Positions 9,934-19,124 of a stretch of 64,000 nt of DNA are shown here, piece after piece. A program made the position numbers and the translations under genes. The notes under the pieces are model-generated. The model ran no database searches, was not told where the DNA came from, and saw only the letters and a list, made by a program, of their open reading frames with translations. How positions within the stretch are numbered: the stretch's first letter is position 1; each line of letters opens with the position of its first letter. Location: assembly GCA_016713335.1 (NCBI GenBank), contig JADJPH010000010.1, positions 1 to 64,000 of the forward strand, read 5' to 3'. Source of the DNA: Candidatus Fredericiella danica (lineage in GTDB: Bacteria > Chloroflexota > Anaerolineae > Caldilineales > Caldilineaceae).

Positions 9934-10689
9934 ATGAAACTCACCGGCAAACAAATCGAACAAGTCCGCAACGCCCTGCTGTCGGGCTACCCCGACAAGG
10001 CCGATCTGCGCATGCTGGTGCGCATCGAGCTTGACGAGAACCTCGAAGCCATTGCGGACGGGGAGAACCTGCGCGTCGTTGTCTTCAACTTGGTCAGTTG
10101 GGCCGAGCAGACCGGGCGCCTCGACGCCGTGATTCAAGGCGCCTACCGGCAGAATCCCGGCAACCCGGCCCTCAAGCAGTTGGCGCAGGACGCCGCCGGC
10201 TGGGGGGCGCCGGCGCCGAGTACACCACGCGTCACCACGGCCGGGCCGGCGTCCATTGACGTTTTTCTCAGCTACAGCCGGCAGGACGCCGCGGCCATGC
10301 GCGAGGTGCAAAGCGTCTTGCGTGACGCGGGCTTTGCGGTCTGGACGGACGAAGGGCTGGAGCCGGGGACGCCCAGTTGGCAGGCCGCCATTGCCGAAGC
10401 GATCGGGCAGAGCCAGGCGTTGGTGGTTTTGCTCTCGCCCACCGCCAAAGTCTCCGCATGGGTCAATAAAGAAATTAGCTTTGCGCAGGTGCACGATAAG
10501 CGCATCTTCCCGCTGCTGGTCGCGGGCGAGCCGACCACCGCGGTGCCGATCAGCCTGATTGACGTGCAGTGGGTGGACGGGCGCCGCGGGGTGCGAGGGG
10601 CGGCGGCGGACGGGTTGCGCCCGGCATTGGCGCGCCAGCTCGGGCGGAGGCCGGTGGCGCCTTCAACGCCAGTCCCTTCGATTGGGTGA
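9934..10689 (+). CDS. EAD1-TIR protein (N-terminal half of an EAD1-TIR-FGE gene)
   Basis: Residues 1-84 (MKLTGKQIEQVRNALLSGYP through NPGNPALKQLAQ) match effector-associated domain 1, a small helical adaptor that recruits partners in bacterial conflict systems. Residues about 107-230 form a TIR domain (SIDVFLSYSRQDAAAMREV, then VWTDEGLEPGTPSWQAA). The probable NADase glutamate is kept in SAWVNKEISFAQ. The frame stops at 10689, but one base earlier in phase it runs straight into a formylglycine-generating-enzyme domain (FDWVTIPAGEFLMGS), so both belonged to one gene. Start choice is uncertain: ATG 9934 begins the domain exactly, and ATG 9922 or 9889 are alternatives with no better ribosome site. 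Confidence 0.8.
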   Translation: MKLTGKQIEQVRNALLSGYPDKADLRMLVRIELDENLEAIADGENLRVVVFNLVSWAEQTGRLDAVIQGAYRQNPGNPALKQLAQDAAGWGAPAPSTPRVTTAGPASIDVFLSYSRQDAAAMREVQSVLRDAGFAVWTDEGLEPGTPSWQAAIAEAIGQSQALVVLLSPTAKVSAWVNKEISFAQVHDKRIFPLLVAGEPTTAVPISLIDVQWVDGRRGVRGAAADGLRPALARQLGRRPVAPSTPVPSIG

Positions 10690-11360
10690 CGATCCCGGCC
10701 GGCGAATTTCTGATGGGGAGCGACAAGGCAGAAGGATAAGGGCGCGCAGGATAACGAAACGCCGCAGCACAAGTTCTACCTGCCGGAATTCCGCATCGCC
10801 CGCGTACCGGTTACAAACGCGCAGTTCGCCGCGTTCGTGCAGGCCACCAGCTATCGCACCACCGCCGAGGAAAAGGGATCGGCGCGTGCAAAAGCAAGAT
10901 CATCCGGTGGTCACAGTCTCTTGGTATGACGCCCAGGCTTTCTGCCAGTGGGCGGGGGTGCGGTTGCCGACTGAAGCGGAATGGGAGAAGGCGGCGCGCG
11001 GGACCGACGGGCGGATCTGGCCGTGGGGCAATGCGCCGCCGACGGCAAACCACGGCAATTTCAACATGAATGTGGGGACACGACGCCGGTGGGGAACGTA
11101 CCCGCAAGGGGCAAGTCCCTCCGGGGTGCTGGATATGGCGGGCAATGTATGGGAATGGACGGCGACGAAGTGGGTTGAAAACTACCAGAACTACCAGCCG
11201 GATGATGGGCCGGAGGGGATGCGCCGCGCATCCTGCGGGGCGGTTCGTGGTACTTCCATCCGGGGATCGCTGCTGCGTCGTTCCGCTCAGGGACGATCCT
11301 GGACCCTCATCGTCACTGCGGTTTTCGCTTGGTGGTGTCGTCGTCCCCATCTAGCTCTGC
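10650..11360 (+). pseudogene. Formylglycine-generating enzyme (FGE-sulfatase) domain, broken
   Basis: Continuation of the TIR gene in shifted frames: FDWVTIPAGEFLMGS, ETPQHKFYLPEFRIARVPVT, YRTTAEEKGSA, then VTVSWYDAQAFCQWAG, RLPTEAEWEKAARGTDG, DMAGNVWEWTATKW and a final GGSWYFHPG-GFRLVV. This is the C-type-lectin-like FGE/sulfatase-modifying fold common as a C-terminal module in EAD and TIR conflict proteins. There are two stops near 10738-10752, a missing stretch of about 20-25 residues between TAEEKGSA and DHPVV (near 10890), and further shifts near 11070 and 11220. The several lesions point to real decay and not one sequencing slip. Confidence 0.75.
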
Positions 11361-11439
11361 ACTCTGATCCCTCTGATCTCCGCACTCTGATTCTGGCGGG
11401 GGTGCAGGGGGCGCAGCGCCCCTGCATGGTATCCCGGCG
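11361..11439. other. Spacer with hairpin
   Basis: Begins with CTCTGAT-type short repeats and then a strong GC hairpin at about 11401-11423 (GCAGGGGGCG, loop CAG, CGCCCCTGC). It could end transcription of the TIR gene. Confidence 0.45.
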
Positions 11440-11670
11440 TCAGCCGGGCGCATTTCTGAACCGCCGCGCCCACCCCATCCATCCCGCGTGTCCCAACAGC
11501 CCGCCGGCGTGCTGCACTTCGTCGAGGACAGTCTTTTCCGGCAGATGATCGAGGAAGCCCACCGGGTCAGCGAGCGCGCCGGCGCGTTGCACGTCATCGT
11601 CAAAAGTAATATAACCGTACCCACGGGCGTCGCCCACCAGGCGCGCCCCGTGCACCAAGACCACCGGCGT
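11440..11670 (-). pseudogene. DUF4143-type AAA ATPase, N-terminal fragment lacking Walker A
   Basis: Reads YTPVVLVHGARLVGDARGYG, YITFDDDVQRAGALADPVGF, LDHLPEKTVLDEVQH. In intact relatives HGARQ is followed by a P-loop (GKTTL). Here HGAR joins directly to the later LVGDARGYGYITF, so the Walker A segment has been cut out while the Walker B-like VLDEVQ remains. The frame also ends soon after Walker B. Upstream it abuts a large inverted repeat (11681-11750). A clear relic, on the opposite strand to the C-terminal fragment at 5685-5948. Confidence 0.6.
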
Positions 11671-11680
11671 ATAAAAAAAC

Positions 11681-11750
11681 GTCCCCGGCACTACCCGCCC
11701 AGTCACGGGGGCGGCAGGCTGAATGGGTCAAGGCGGGCAGTGCCGGGGAC
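11681..11750 (-). repeat. 19-base perfect inverted repeat with T7 tail
   Basis: Arms at 11681-11699 (GTCCCCGGCACTACCCGCC) and 11732-11750 pair with one mismatch. On the minus strand the hairpin is followed by seven T (11673-11679), so it has the form of an intrinsic terminator reading leftwards. It lies immediately before the DUF4143 N-terminal relic. Confidence 0.65.
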
Positions 11751-11779
11751 GGGGTGGACGACCTTGCCGCAGCAAGGCG

Positions 11780-12001
11780 AACCACTTACTCACGTGCGTG
11801 GCTCTGATTGGCGTGCGGCGCTGATGGGCGTAGAACCACCTACTCACGTGCGTGGCTCTGATTGACGTGCGTGGCGCTGATGGGCACGAACCACTTACTC
11901 ACGTGCGTGGCTCTGATTGACGTGCGTGGCGCTGATGGGCACGAACCACTTACTCACGTGCGTGGCTCTGTTTTTCACGTGCGGGGCGCTGATTGGTATG
12001 G
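11780..12001. repeat. 55-base tandem repeat array
   Basis: Four units beginning AACCAC(T/C)TACTCACGTGCG. The two central units are exact 55-base copies apart from one base; the outer ones are shortened or altered. Open frames through it (LLTCVALIDVRGADG) are by-products of the period and not a protein. It is bounded on each side by a long inverted repeat. Confidence 0.8.
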
Positions 12002-12010
12002 GCAAGTACA

Positions 12011-12084
12011 AAGATCCCGGCTCCCGGCGCCTTGGCCCCTGTACGTCATTGACGAAAGGCGCCGGCGCCGGGAGCCGGGATCTT
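12011..12084. repeat. 21-base perfect inverted repeat
   Basis: Arms 12011-12031 (starting AAGATCCCGGCTCCCGG) and 12064-12084 are exact reverse complements around a 32-base loop. It lies just past the stop of the Rpn relic and could serve as its terminator. The equivalent place after the first Rpn copy (about 6670-6700) keeps only the right arm. Confidence 0.7.
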
Positions 12085-12118
12085 AATCTGCACATATCAG
12101 GCGTTGCGCAGCGGCGCG

Positions 12119-12493
12119 TCATACTTGCGGTATGGCGCGCTCAAAATCGGCAAGGCTATTGCAGTCAACCAAGGTGTGGAGTAATCTCTCTAGAATATCC
12201 GGATCGGTGATCTGGCTGATCGTAGGCAGCAGCGCCAACCCAGCATCACCGAACTTGAGTTTTAAGCCAACCTCGAGGCCAGTCAAGAGCCCTCCTTGTC
12301 GCCACTTGTTGACCCACTTGTTGACCCACTTGTTGACCCTTTGCGAGCGCCTTGCGCTCCAGGGTGCTGATGTATGTCATCGGTTCTTGCTCCTTCATGG
12401 CGGCAATCTTTTCCTCGTACAATGGCTCCATCGCGATGGACAATTGCAGCAACCAGTCAATGAGCTGTCATATTCATCAGCTTTTTCGTCCAT
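12119..12493 (-). pseudogene. Internally deleted copy of the Rpn/DUF4351 gene
   Basis: Starts with the same ten codons as the gene at 7716 (MDEKADEYDS), then jumps out of frame to the region matching IDWLLQLS-A-QPLYEEKIAAMK, continues through a shortened QQVG linker and ends FERAIPQV-stop at 12119. About 620 bases of the nuclease domain are missing compared with 6690-7716. Flanking DNA on both sides (12085-12118 and 12494-12700) also matches the first locus, so the whole segment was duplicated before the deletion, or the reverse. Cannot make a nuclease. Confidence 0.75.
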
Positions 12494-12663
12494 CGGGGTC
12501 CGCCTTGCGTTGGCGCCGCCCGCGGTGCTGTCGAGTATAGCACAGTACAGCCGGCGCGTCTGTGGTGATCGTCACATCCACGATAGCACGAAATGGAGCG
12601 GAGAAACTACGAAAAAACTATGGAAAAGTTGGCGGCAAGGGGCAAGGAGGGGTTCATTGGTGG

Positions 12664-12889
12664 CCACCAAGCGCTGCTATAAACAGCGCCTACGGTAGGT
12701 GCGGGCACTCCGTCAGATCACCATCCCGTGAGGGTGGTGCTCCCCCCGTCCCGCCGGCGCGGCGACGTACGGGAAATTCGTCTCTGGGCTCAGTCCACGT
12801 AGGTGGACTTCAGCGGCTAGCCGAGACCTCGGTCTTCGGAGCAAAGCCAAAGCCGCCGTGCAAGCAACCTTCCCGCTGCGGATACCCTA
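12664..12889. repeat. Cluster of small hairpin repeats
   Basis: No gene. Contains GCGCTGCTATAAACAGCGC at about 12670, CACCATCCCGTGAGGGTGGTG at 12720 (also at about 7942), AGTCCACGTAGGTGGACTT at about 12793, and CCGAGACCTCGGT at about 12819. Each is a short palindrome able to fold. Confidence 0.6.
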
Positions 12890-13325
12890 CGTTCGCCCTG
12901 GACGGTGGGGGGCGGGTGCATCGATGACCCCGGACACGGCCATGCCGTTGTCCCTACGATAGGCGTCGGCGTCGATGACCCCGGACACGGCCATGCCGTT
13001 GTCCCTACGTTCGCCCTGGAGGTTGGGGCGGATACCGATGACCCTGGACACGGCCATGCCGATGTCCCACGTTCCCTGGACGGTGGGGGCGGATGCATCG
13101 ATGACCCCGGACATGGCCATGCCGTTGTCCCTACGATCGCCCTGGACGGTGGGGGGCGGATGCATCGATGACCCCGGACACGGCCATGCCGTTGTCCCTA
13201 CGATCGCCCTGGACGGTGGCGAGGGTGATGCATCGATTACCACGGACACGGCCATGCCGATGTCCACGTTCGCGCTGGACGGTGGCGAGGGTGATGCATC
13301 GATGACCCCGGACACGGCGGTGCAA
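12890..13325. repeat. Minisatellite with palindromic core, about seven units of 60-67 bases
   Basis: Each unit carries GACCCCGGACACGGCCATGC followed by CGTTGTCCCTACG, then TTCGCCCTGGACGGTGG and a G-rich joiner ending in TGCATC. The core GGACACGGC-CAT-GCCGTTGTCC is a hairpin with one wobble. The between-core sequence is conserved as well, unlike CRISPR spacers, and no cas gene is near. Small unit-to-unit differences suggest old duplications. Confidence 0.8.
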
Positions 13326-13363
13326 TGACCCAGCGCCGGCCATGGATGATGTCGTTACACGCT

Positions 13364-13672
13364 CTACATCCAGGCACTTCCAGTAACTAATTCCGTGACA
13401 AATTGCAGTTGGCCACCGATCGCAGCCTCTGCCGTTTTCAAATCATAGGCAGTTTGAAGATTGAGCCAGTACTGAGGCGTCTGACCGAGCGCACGCCCGA
13501 ACAACAAGGCCAGCTCCGCCGTGACTGGTCGCGAGCCATGCACGATATGCGACACGCGCATCGGGGATATACCGATCGCACGTGCAAACGCTGCCTGAGA
13601 CACGCCAAGTTCTTCTAACGTCTCCCGTAGGAACACGCCTGGGTGGATTGCTGGCAGATTACTGTGGATCAT
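13364..13672 (-). CDS. higA: HigA-type antitoxin (XRE-family helix-turn-helix)
   Basis: 102 residues; antitoxin of a HigBA module, which binds the toxin and represses its own operon. N-terminus AIHPGVFLRETLEELGVSQ, then the helix-turn-helix QAAFARAIGISPMRVSHIV and the family motif GQTPQYWLNLQTAYDLKTA. The ribosome site AGGGTGA lies ten bases before ATG 13672. It comes 12 bases after the toxin gene, in the toxin-first order usual for HigBA. Full length, no damage. Confidence 0.9.
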   Translation of the reverse strand: MIHSNLPAIHPGVFLRETLEELGVSQAAFARAIGISPMRVSHIVHGSRPVTAELALLFGRALGQTPQYWLNLQTAYDLKTAEAAIGGQLQFVTELVTGSAWM

Positions 13673-13684
13673 AGTAATTTCACC

Positions 13685-13966
13685 CTAATGATAATCAACG
13701 ACTTCAACGTCATCCGCGTCCCCATGATCGAAACGAAAGCAGAGACGCCACTGATCGTTGATACGAATACTCCACTGGCCAGCACGGTCTCGACTCAGTG
13801 ACTCAAGTCGATTTGACGGCGGCATCCGCAGATCCTCAACCTGTGTCGCCGCATCAAGTTGCGTCAAGCGCATCGCTGCGCGAGCAAGAATATCTGCCGG
13901 TAATCGTCGCGACTTGCCCGTGGCAAAGAATCGTTCCGTCTCGCTGTCTGCAAACGACCGAATCAT
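13685..13966 (-). CDS. higB: HigB-type toxin (RelE superfamily mRNA interferase)
   Basis: 93 residues. HigB toxins cut mRNA on the ribosome. Recognised by MIRSFADSETERFFATGKSR, the middle RLTQLDAATQVEDLRMPPSN, RLESLSRDRAGQWSIRINDQ and the closing WRLCFRF-DADDVEVVDYH. I start at ATG 13966, which begins the family domain. An open frame reaches 14035 but without a family match. First gene of a two-gene operon with the antitoxin. Confidence 0.9.
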   Translation of the reverse strand: MIRSFADSETERFFATGKSRRLPADILARAAMRLTQLDAATQVEDLRMPPSNRLESLSRDRAGQWSIRINDQWRLCFRFDHGDADDVEVVDYH

Positions 13967-14099
13967 GTAGAATATGATAAACAATTTGTTTAGCAAAGTC
14001 AATGCGGGAGGATTTCCGGATTCCCTTGTGTTCACCCACCCCGCTGCCTCTGCGAGATCCCCAACGGCCCAGTATTTTACGAGCTTACGCGCCTACACC

Positions 14100-15133
14100 C
14101 TATACTCCTATCCCCACTAACACCACGACGGTCAATATCGAAACCGCCGCCACGCCCGCCATTGCGCCCGCCAGTAGGGCAAAACGGCGCCATCGATCTC
14201 CGGCGGGCTCACGCGCAAGCGCCGTCTCCGGTTGCGGTGCGCTGGGCGCCGGGGCTAGAGATACGTCCCTTGCCCCCACCTCAGGCAGGTCATCCTGCAA
14301 TGAAAGACACGTCTTATTGATTGCGCTGGCGAACTCGCTCGCGCTCTGAAAGCGATCGGCCGGCTCCTTGGCGAGCGCCATGACCAACAGCGCCTCCACC
14401 GTAACCGGCAACGCCGGGTTGACCTCCCGCGGAAACGGCAGAGGATCATTGGTCAGTTTCATCATCATGCTGTACGGCGTGTTCGCGACATAGGGAGGCT
14501 TTCCGGTGAGCATTTCGTAGAGCACCACACCCAGGCTGTAGATATCGGAACGCGCATCGCACGTTTCTCCGCGCACGGCCTCGGGACTCATGTAGGTTGG
14601 CGTTCCCACCATGGCGCCGGTTACGGTCAAATTGGCGTGGTCATCCATACAGAGCCGCGCCAGCCCAAAGTCCGTCAACACGGCATGTTGGGCCTCGCTG
14701 TCCGCAAACAATACGTTCGCGGGTTTGATGTCGCGGTGGATGACGCCGGCACGATGGGCATAATCGAGGGCAGTGGCCAACTGTGTACCGATGCGGAGCG
14801 CATCATCGACCGTTACTGGCCTCTGCGCCCGCAAAAAGTCGCCCAGGGTTCCCCCAGGAAGGTAGTCCATGACAATGTAGTAGCGCTCCTCGTCATGCCC
14901 GGCATCAATGATTCTTACGATGTTTGGATGAAGTAAGTTGCCCGCAGCCCGCGCCTCACGCTGAAAGCGCACGACGAAGTCTGCCGTGGATGCAAGATGG
15001 CAGTGGAGGATCTTGACAACCACCTGCCGCTCCACATCGGGCTGATACGCGCGATAGACTTCTGCCATCCCCCCTTGCCCGAGCCGTTCCACCAGTTGAT
15101 ATTTGCCACCACACGTCCTATCATATCCGTCAT
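14100..15133 (-). CDS. Serine/threonine protein kinase (PknB-like), frameshift at start
   Basis: Hanks-type kinase. ATG 15133 gives MTDMIGRVV. One base is lacking near 15107; with it the frame reads KYQLVERLGQGGMAEVYRAY (glycine loop). Then VVVKILH (ATP lysine), VIHRDIKPANVLF (catalytic loop), LTDFGLARL (DFG), and GTPTYMSPEAVRG (activation segment), with a kinase fold to about residue 270. A proline-rich linker leads to one C-terminal membrane helix (LLAGAMAGVAAVSILTVVVL), and the chain ends right behind it with no extracellular sensor domain. All catalytic residues are present. It is followed downstream by HigBA but is not obviously linked to it. Targets unknown. Confidence 0.85.
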
Positions 15134-15181
15134 GTTTTGCCTCCTGCCGGCTATTTTTTAAGTAATTCCCAGGTCAAGTGC

Positions 15182-18100
15182 CTACGCAAGTTGACTTAAA
15201 AACTGCCAGTCACCAACACGCAGTTCATCCATCTGCATCGAGACATCTACTTGCTGTTTGAGCGCCGCGATGACACCAGGCGCGTCCTCCGGATACCCCA
15301 GCAGGATTGCGCCGGCAATCTTTCCGCCATTGACGATGAGCTTGCGATAGCGCTGCGCCTCGCCATCCTCCAGTGCAATCACAGCATCTTGCTCCGGCTG
15401 CACCTGGATCCGCCCAACCGATGTCAGATCAATCCCAACCACCTTCAGCAGGGTTACAGGAGGAGTCTCCGTGTAGGTGGCGGCCGGTGCATCTGGTGCA
15501 GCCACGGCATTGTTGGCCGCAACCTCGGCCTGGCTCACCGCCACCGGCCACAACCCGTAGAGCTTGCCGTCATACTCGGCGACATCGCCGGCAGCAAAAA
15601 CATGCGGATCACTGGTGCGCATCTGCTCATCGACCAGGACGCCCTGTGCGACAGACAACCCGATTTCACGCGCGAGTTCCAAATCGGGCCGGATCCCTGC
15701 CGCGACCAGCAGCAGGTCACACGCCAATTCGCGGCCGTCAGCCAGGGTCACCTTTTCGAGCGCGGCTTTGCTGCTGCCTGCCGCCATATTCGCCACTTCC
15801 GCCTCCATCAGCATGTGCAGGCCCATTTGTGCCAGGTTGTTTCGCAGGATTTCGGCGCCGCGGCCGTCGAGTTGCCGCGTGAGCAATGCAGCGGAGCGCT
15901 CCAGTACCGTAACTTCGAGTCCCAGTTTCAGCAGACCATACGCTGCCTCCAGACCAAGCAGCCCGCCGCCCGCGACGACCGCTCGCTGTGCACCATGTTC
16001 CTGCACATAGGCGCGAATGGCCATTGCGTCCTCGGCGGTGCGCAACACAAAACTACCCGGCATGCCAAAGCCTTCGATGGGGGGCAGAAAGCTTTGGCTG
16101 CCCGTCGTGAGGATCAGGCGATCATATGGAAGGGATTCGCCAGTGCCGAGCACTACTGTGCGGTTGGTAGGGTCGACTCTTGTAACGTGTGTGTTCAGCC
16201 AGCAGGTAATATTGAAATCCTCGTACCATTGGTCCGGCAGCAGATAAAGTCCCTGCATGGCAGAACGGCCATAGATCAGCCGGGTGATGCCCATCCGGTT
16301 ATAGAGGTGATGGCGCTCACGACCAATCAAATGGATTTCGCATTTCGGGTGCCGCCGGCGAATGTGATCGGCGGCAGTGACCCCGGCAATCCCGTTGCCG
16401 ACGATCACGACGCGCTTGACTTCCGCGTCGTATTTGAACCCCGCAACGATGCTGCTGCGGTACACATCAGGCTTCTCCGGCGTTAAAGCCACCTTGACGT
16501 CGCCACGGACACGCGCCATACAGGCCATGCGTGTGTGTGGGCCAAGTCCAAGCCGTTCCAGCGTGGTCTTCTCTTCTGCTCCCACCTTGGAAAGGTTTTC
16601 CATCCCCGCTTTGATGCAGACCGGATCTGCGCCGCATAGCCCCATCCGGCACCCGGCTTCAATTGGGAGGCCATGACTCTCACAAATTTCCAATAGGGTC
16701 TTGTTCTTCTCAACCGTGATGCGTTTGCCCTCAGGTTCCACCGTCACCACGGGGTGAGCAACGGTTGCGCTCTTTGCTCCTGCCATCACTTGTGACGGCG
16801 CTTCGTGCTGGGTCGCCGGTGCAAGTGCCAATTCAAAGTAGGTGGCTTCTTTGCGGAAAGTGCGGTCGAGCCAGATCAGCGTTAACCCAAGGACCAGTGC
16901 ACGCAGCGACCAAACAAACCAGTCCGGAGGCGGTGTTGAGATTAGTTTGCCCAGCGTTACGGCATTAAACCAGTAGAACGTATTCAGCGCGATTGCACCG
17001 TACAACACGGAAATCTTGTTGTCTGACACTTTGGTCAGCGACTCCAACAGGAAATAGGATCCCAGACTCACGAGGCTGGTGAATGTCATCACCGCAAAGG
17101 TCTGCCATGCCACGACGTCCGGTGGATTTGGCGCAAGGAAGAAACCAAGAATGAAGCCAGGAAAGAGTCCCACAAACACCTTGCGATAGGCGGCAAATTG
17201 AGGGTTCCGGATCGTGAAAATCTGCCAGCAAGGCATATTTCGGGCTCAGGTCATAGCAGTTCTTCGTGCAGCCCAGGCAGGGTTGGCAATGTGCGTGGGG
17301 GACGGAGACAAAGGGAGTCTGGCCGTAGACGCGCTGGACGGGGAGCAGCGGGCAGATGCTGCTGCACCAGCCACTTTTGCCTTTGTACAGACTGCCCATC
17401 AGGAGTGCAGTGCCCAGCGCAGCCAGAATCAGTAGTGCCAGCGCCGGCCCGTTCTGATTGAAGATGACCTTGCGGCTTGCAGCGAGCACCAAGAATAAGC
17501 CCACTGCAATGACAAAACTGTATTCCTGCCACCAACGTGGGAGGGTGAGGCCGCGGCTGAATTTGAACATGCGTGGTGTCTGGTTCAACGCGGCCATCGG
17601 GCAGATATTGCGCCACAATCCCGGCGCCACAAAGAACAACAGGGGAACCATTGGGATGAAAGCGCCCCAAAAGACGCGCAGCCCAAGCGCGGGCCGCACA
17701 ATGAGGACGACCGCTGTCCCCAGCGCAATGCCCACGCTGCAGATTCGAAGTACATACCAGACCGGCATCGGGATCGAAAAGGATCTTCCCGTCCACCCTG
17801 CACGCCGGCGCGGCGCAGCACGCCGCCATCGTCCCATCACAGCCGGACTCACCACGAGTCCGATCGTCATGATCGCCAGCAGGATGGCGATGGCGGGGAG
17901 GCTCAACCCACCGGTCACTGCCGCCAACCAAGTAACCATACCTGGCGCCCAGGTCACCCCTGCGCCCGGCGGTGATGGTGTGATCGGCGCATCCGTGCTG
18001 GGGGCTTCCGTTTTTGACTCGCGCATAAGGCGCGACGCATGCGTACTCGTCGCCACATCCTGGCGCGCCGCCAAGGCATCCTGCCCGTTCGCGCGGTGAT

Positions 18101-19124
18101 TGAGGGGTGCCGGTGCGCTTGCCGGCGACTGCGCCGGCAAGTACACGATTTCGGCGGGATCAAGTGACGCTTTCACCCAGACTGGCAGCGTAGCGCTTAC
18201 GCCCACAAACCAGTCGGAGATGCCGGATAGGAGGGCCGGCGCGGCGGCTGACAAGTGCGTCAATGCATTGGCATCGGCGGGACGGGGCAGTGTGTCGTGC
18301 GCAGAAGCCGGGTGAAGCCTGAGCGCCGCCAGTTGCATCGCTGGGCCATATTCGTCTTTGCCGGTGAAGACCACCCGAATCCGATAATCGCCTTCCAATA
18401 GTTCCGGCGGCAACTGAAAACGCGCGTCGCCGTTGGCATCGGTCATGCCGTCGATCTCCAGCGCATGGTCTACAAAGAGCACGACCGGTGCGTTGCCGAT
18501 CTCGTTGCCGTTGAGGCTAGTCAACCGGACTGGAATGACGGAACCACGCGGCAGCATACCCGGAGAGCGAAGTGCCAGGGCGACAGGTTTACCCGCCACC
18601 TGCACCATGCCTCGTGGTGCGTTAGCCGGCGCGTCCGCAACGTCGACGTCGATGTTTGCACGCTGAACTGCCGTCATGGCGCCGTTCGCATCCACGTCGG
18701 CGAGTCCAGGCGTCAGTGGTGGCTGCATTGTCAGTTGCGATGTGGCAGTCGCAGGTTGCCAATTGGGATTCCCTACAAAGCGAAATCGTAGATCATAGCC
18801 ACCTTCAAGCAGTTCACCGGGAAGTTCGAATGTGGCGATGCCCTGAGCGTCCGTTCGTGCGCGAAGTTCGAGAAAATTATCGACGCGTAGTAACATCTCC
18901 GCATTGGCGAGGGGCTTGCCCACCTCTGTCATTAGGCTTGCGGTCACTACTGAGTGTTCTTCGTGATGCCGCATGTAGGAAGGGGCCACCGTCAGGACGA
19001 TTGGTTCTGTACGGTTGATGACCCCGATGGTCTGCGCTGTTGCCGGCAATGGCGCGCGCAAAATCAATGTGCTCGCAACGATCACACAGGTCAGAACACT
19101 TGCTGCTTGATGGATGGGTTTCAT
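15182..19124 (-). CDS. Membrane redox fusion: Ig-like domains + NosR/NapH-like 4Fe-4S membrane module + 2Fe-2S ferredoxin + FAD/NAD(P) oxidoreductase, frameshifted
   Basis: One gene of about 1310 codons read in two phases, with the shift near 17205. Order: signal peptide (MKPIHQAASVLTCVIVAST), two Ig-like repeats each with GDYRIRVVF-type strands, several membrane helices, and NosR/NapH-like cysteine motifs (NICPMAALNQ, WCSSICPLLPVQRVYGQ, and CQPCLGCTKNCYD as a CxxCxxCxxxC cluster). More helices follow, then a plant-type 2Fe-2S domain (CRMGLCGADPVC) and a full pyridine-nucleotide-disulfide oxidoreductase (VVIVGNGIAGVTAADHIRR, VVAGGGLLGLEAAYGLLKLG, VFAAGDVAEY). This would carry electrons from NAD(P)H through FAD and Fe-S centres into or across the membrane. 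Start ATG 19124 has AAAGGCGGG upstream. The partner is unknown; two separate adjoining genes are the alternative. Confidence 0.75.

Noticed and set aside
11862..12210. Proteins with LLTCVALID-type repeats
   Set aside because: They are the 55-base tandem repeat read as codons; the same strings occur in unrelated places without a start site.
12890..13325. Possible CRISPR array
   Set aside because: The sequences between the repeat cores are themselves conserved from unit to unit, spacing varies, and no cas gene is nearby. It is a minisatellite.
12887..13343. Proteins with repeats such as DDPGHGHAVVPT
   Set aside because: By-product of the 60-67 base repeat period in several frames on both strands.
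15251..16486. Long open frame antisense to the redox fusion
   Set aside because: Shadow of the oxidoreductase domain on the other strand; no family motif and no ribosome site.
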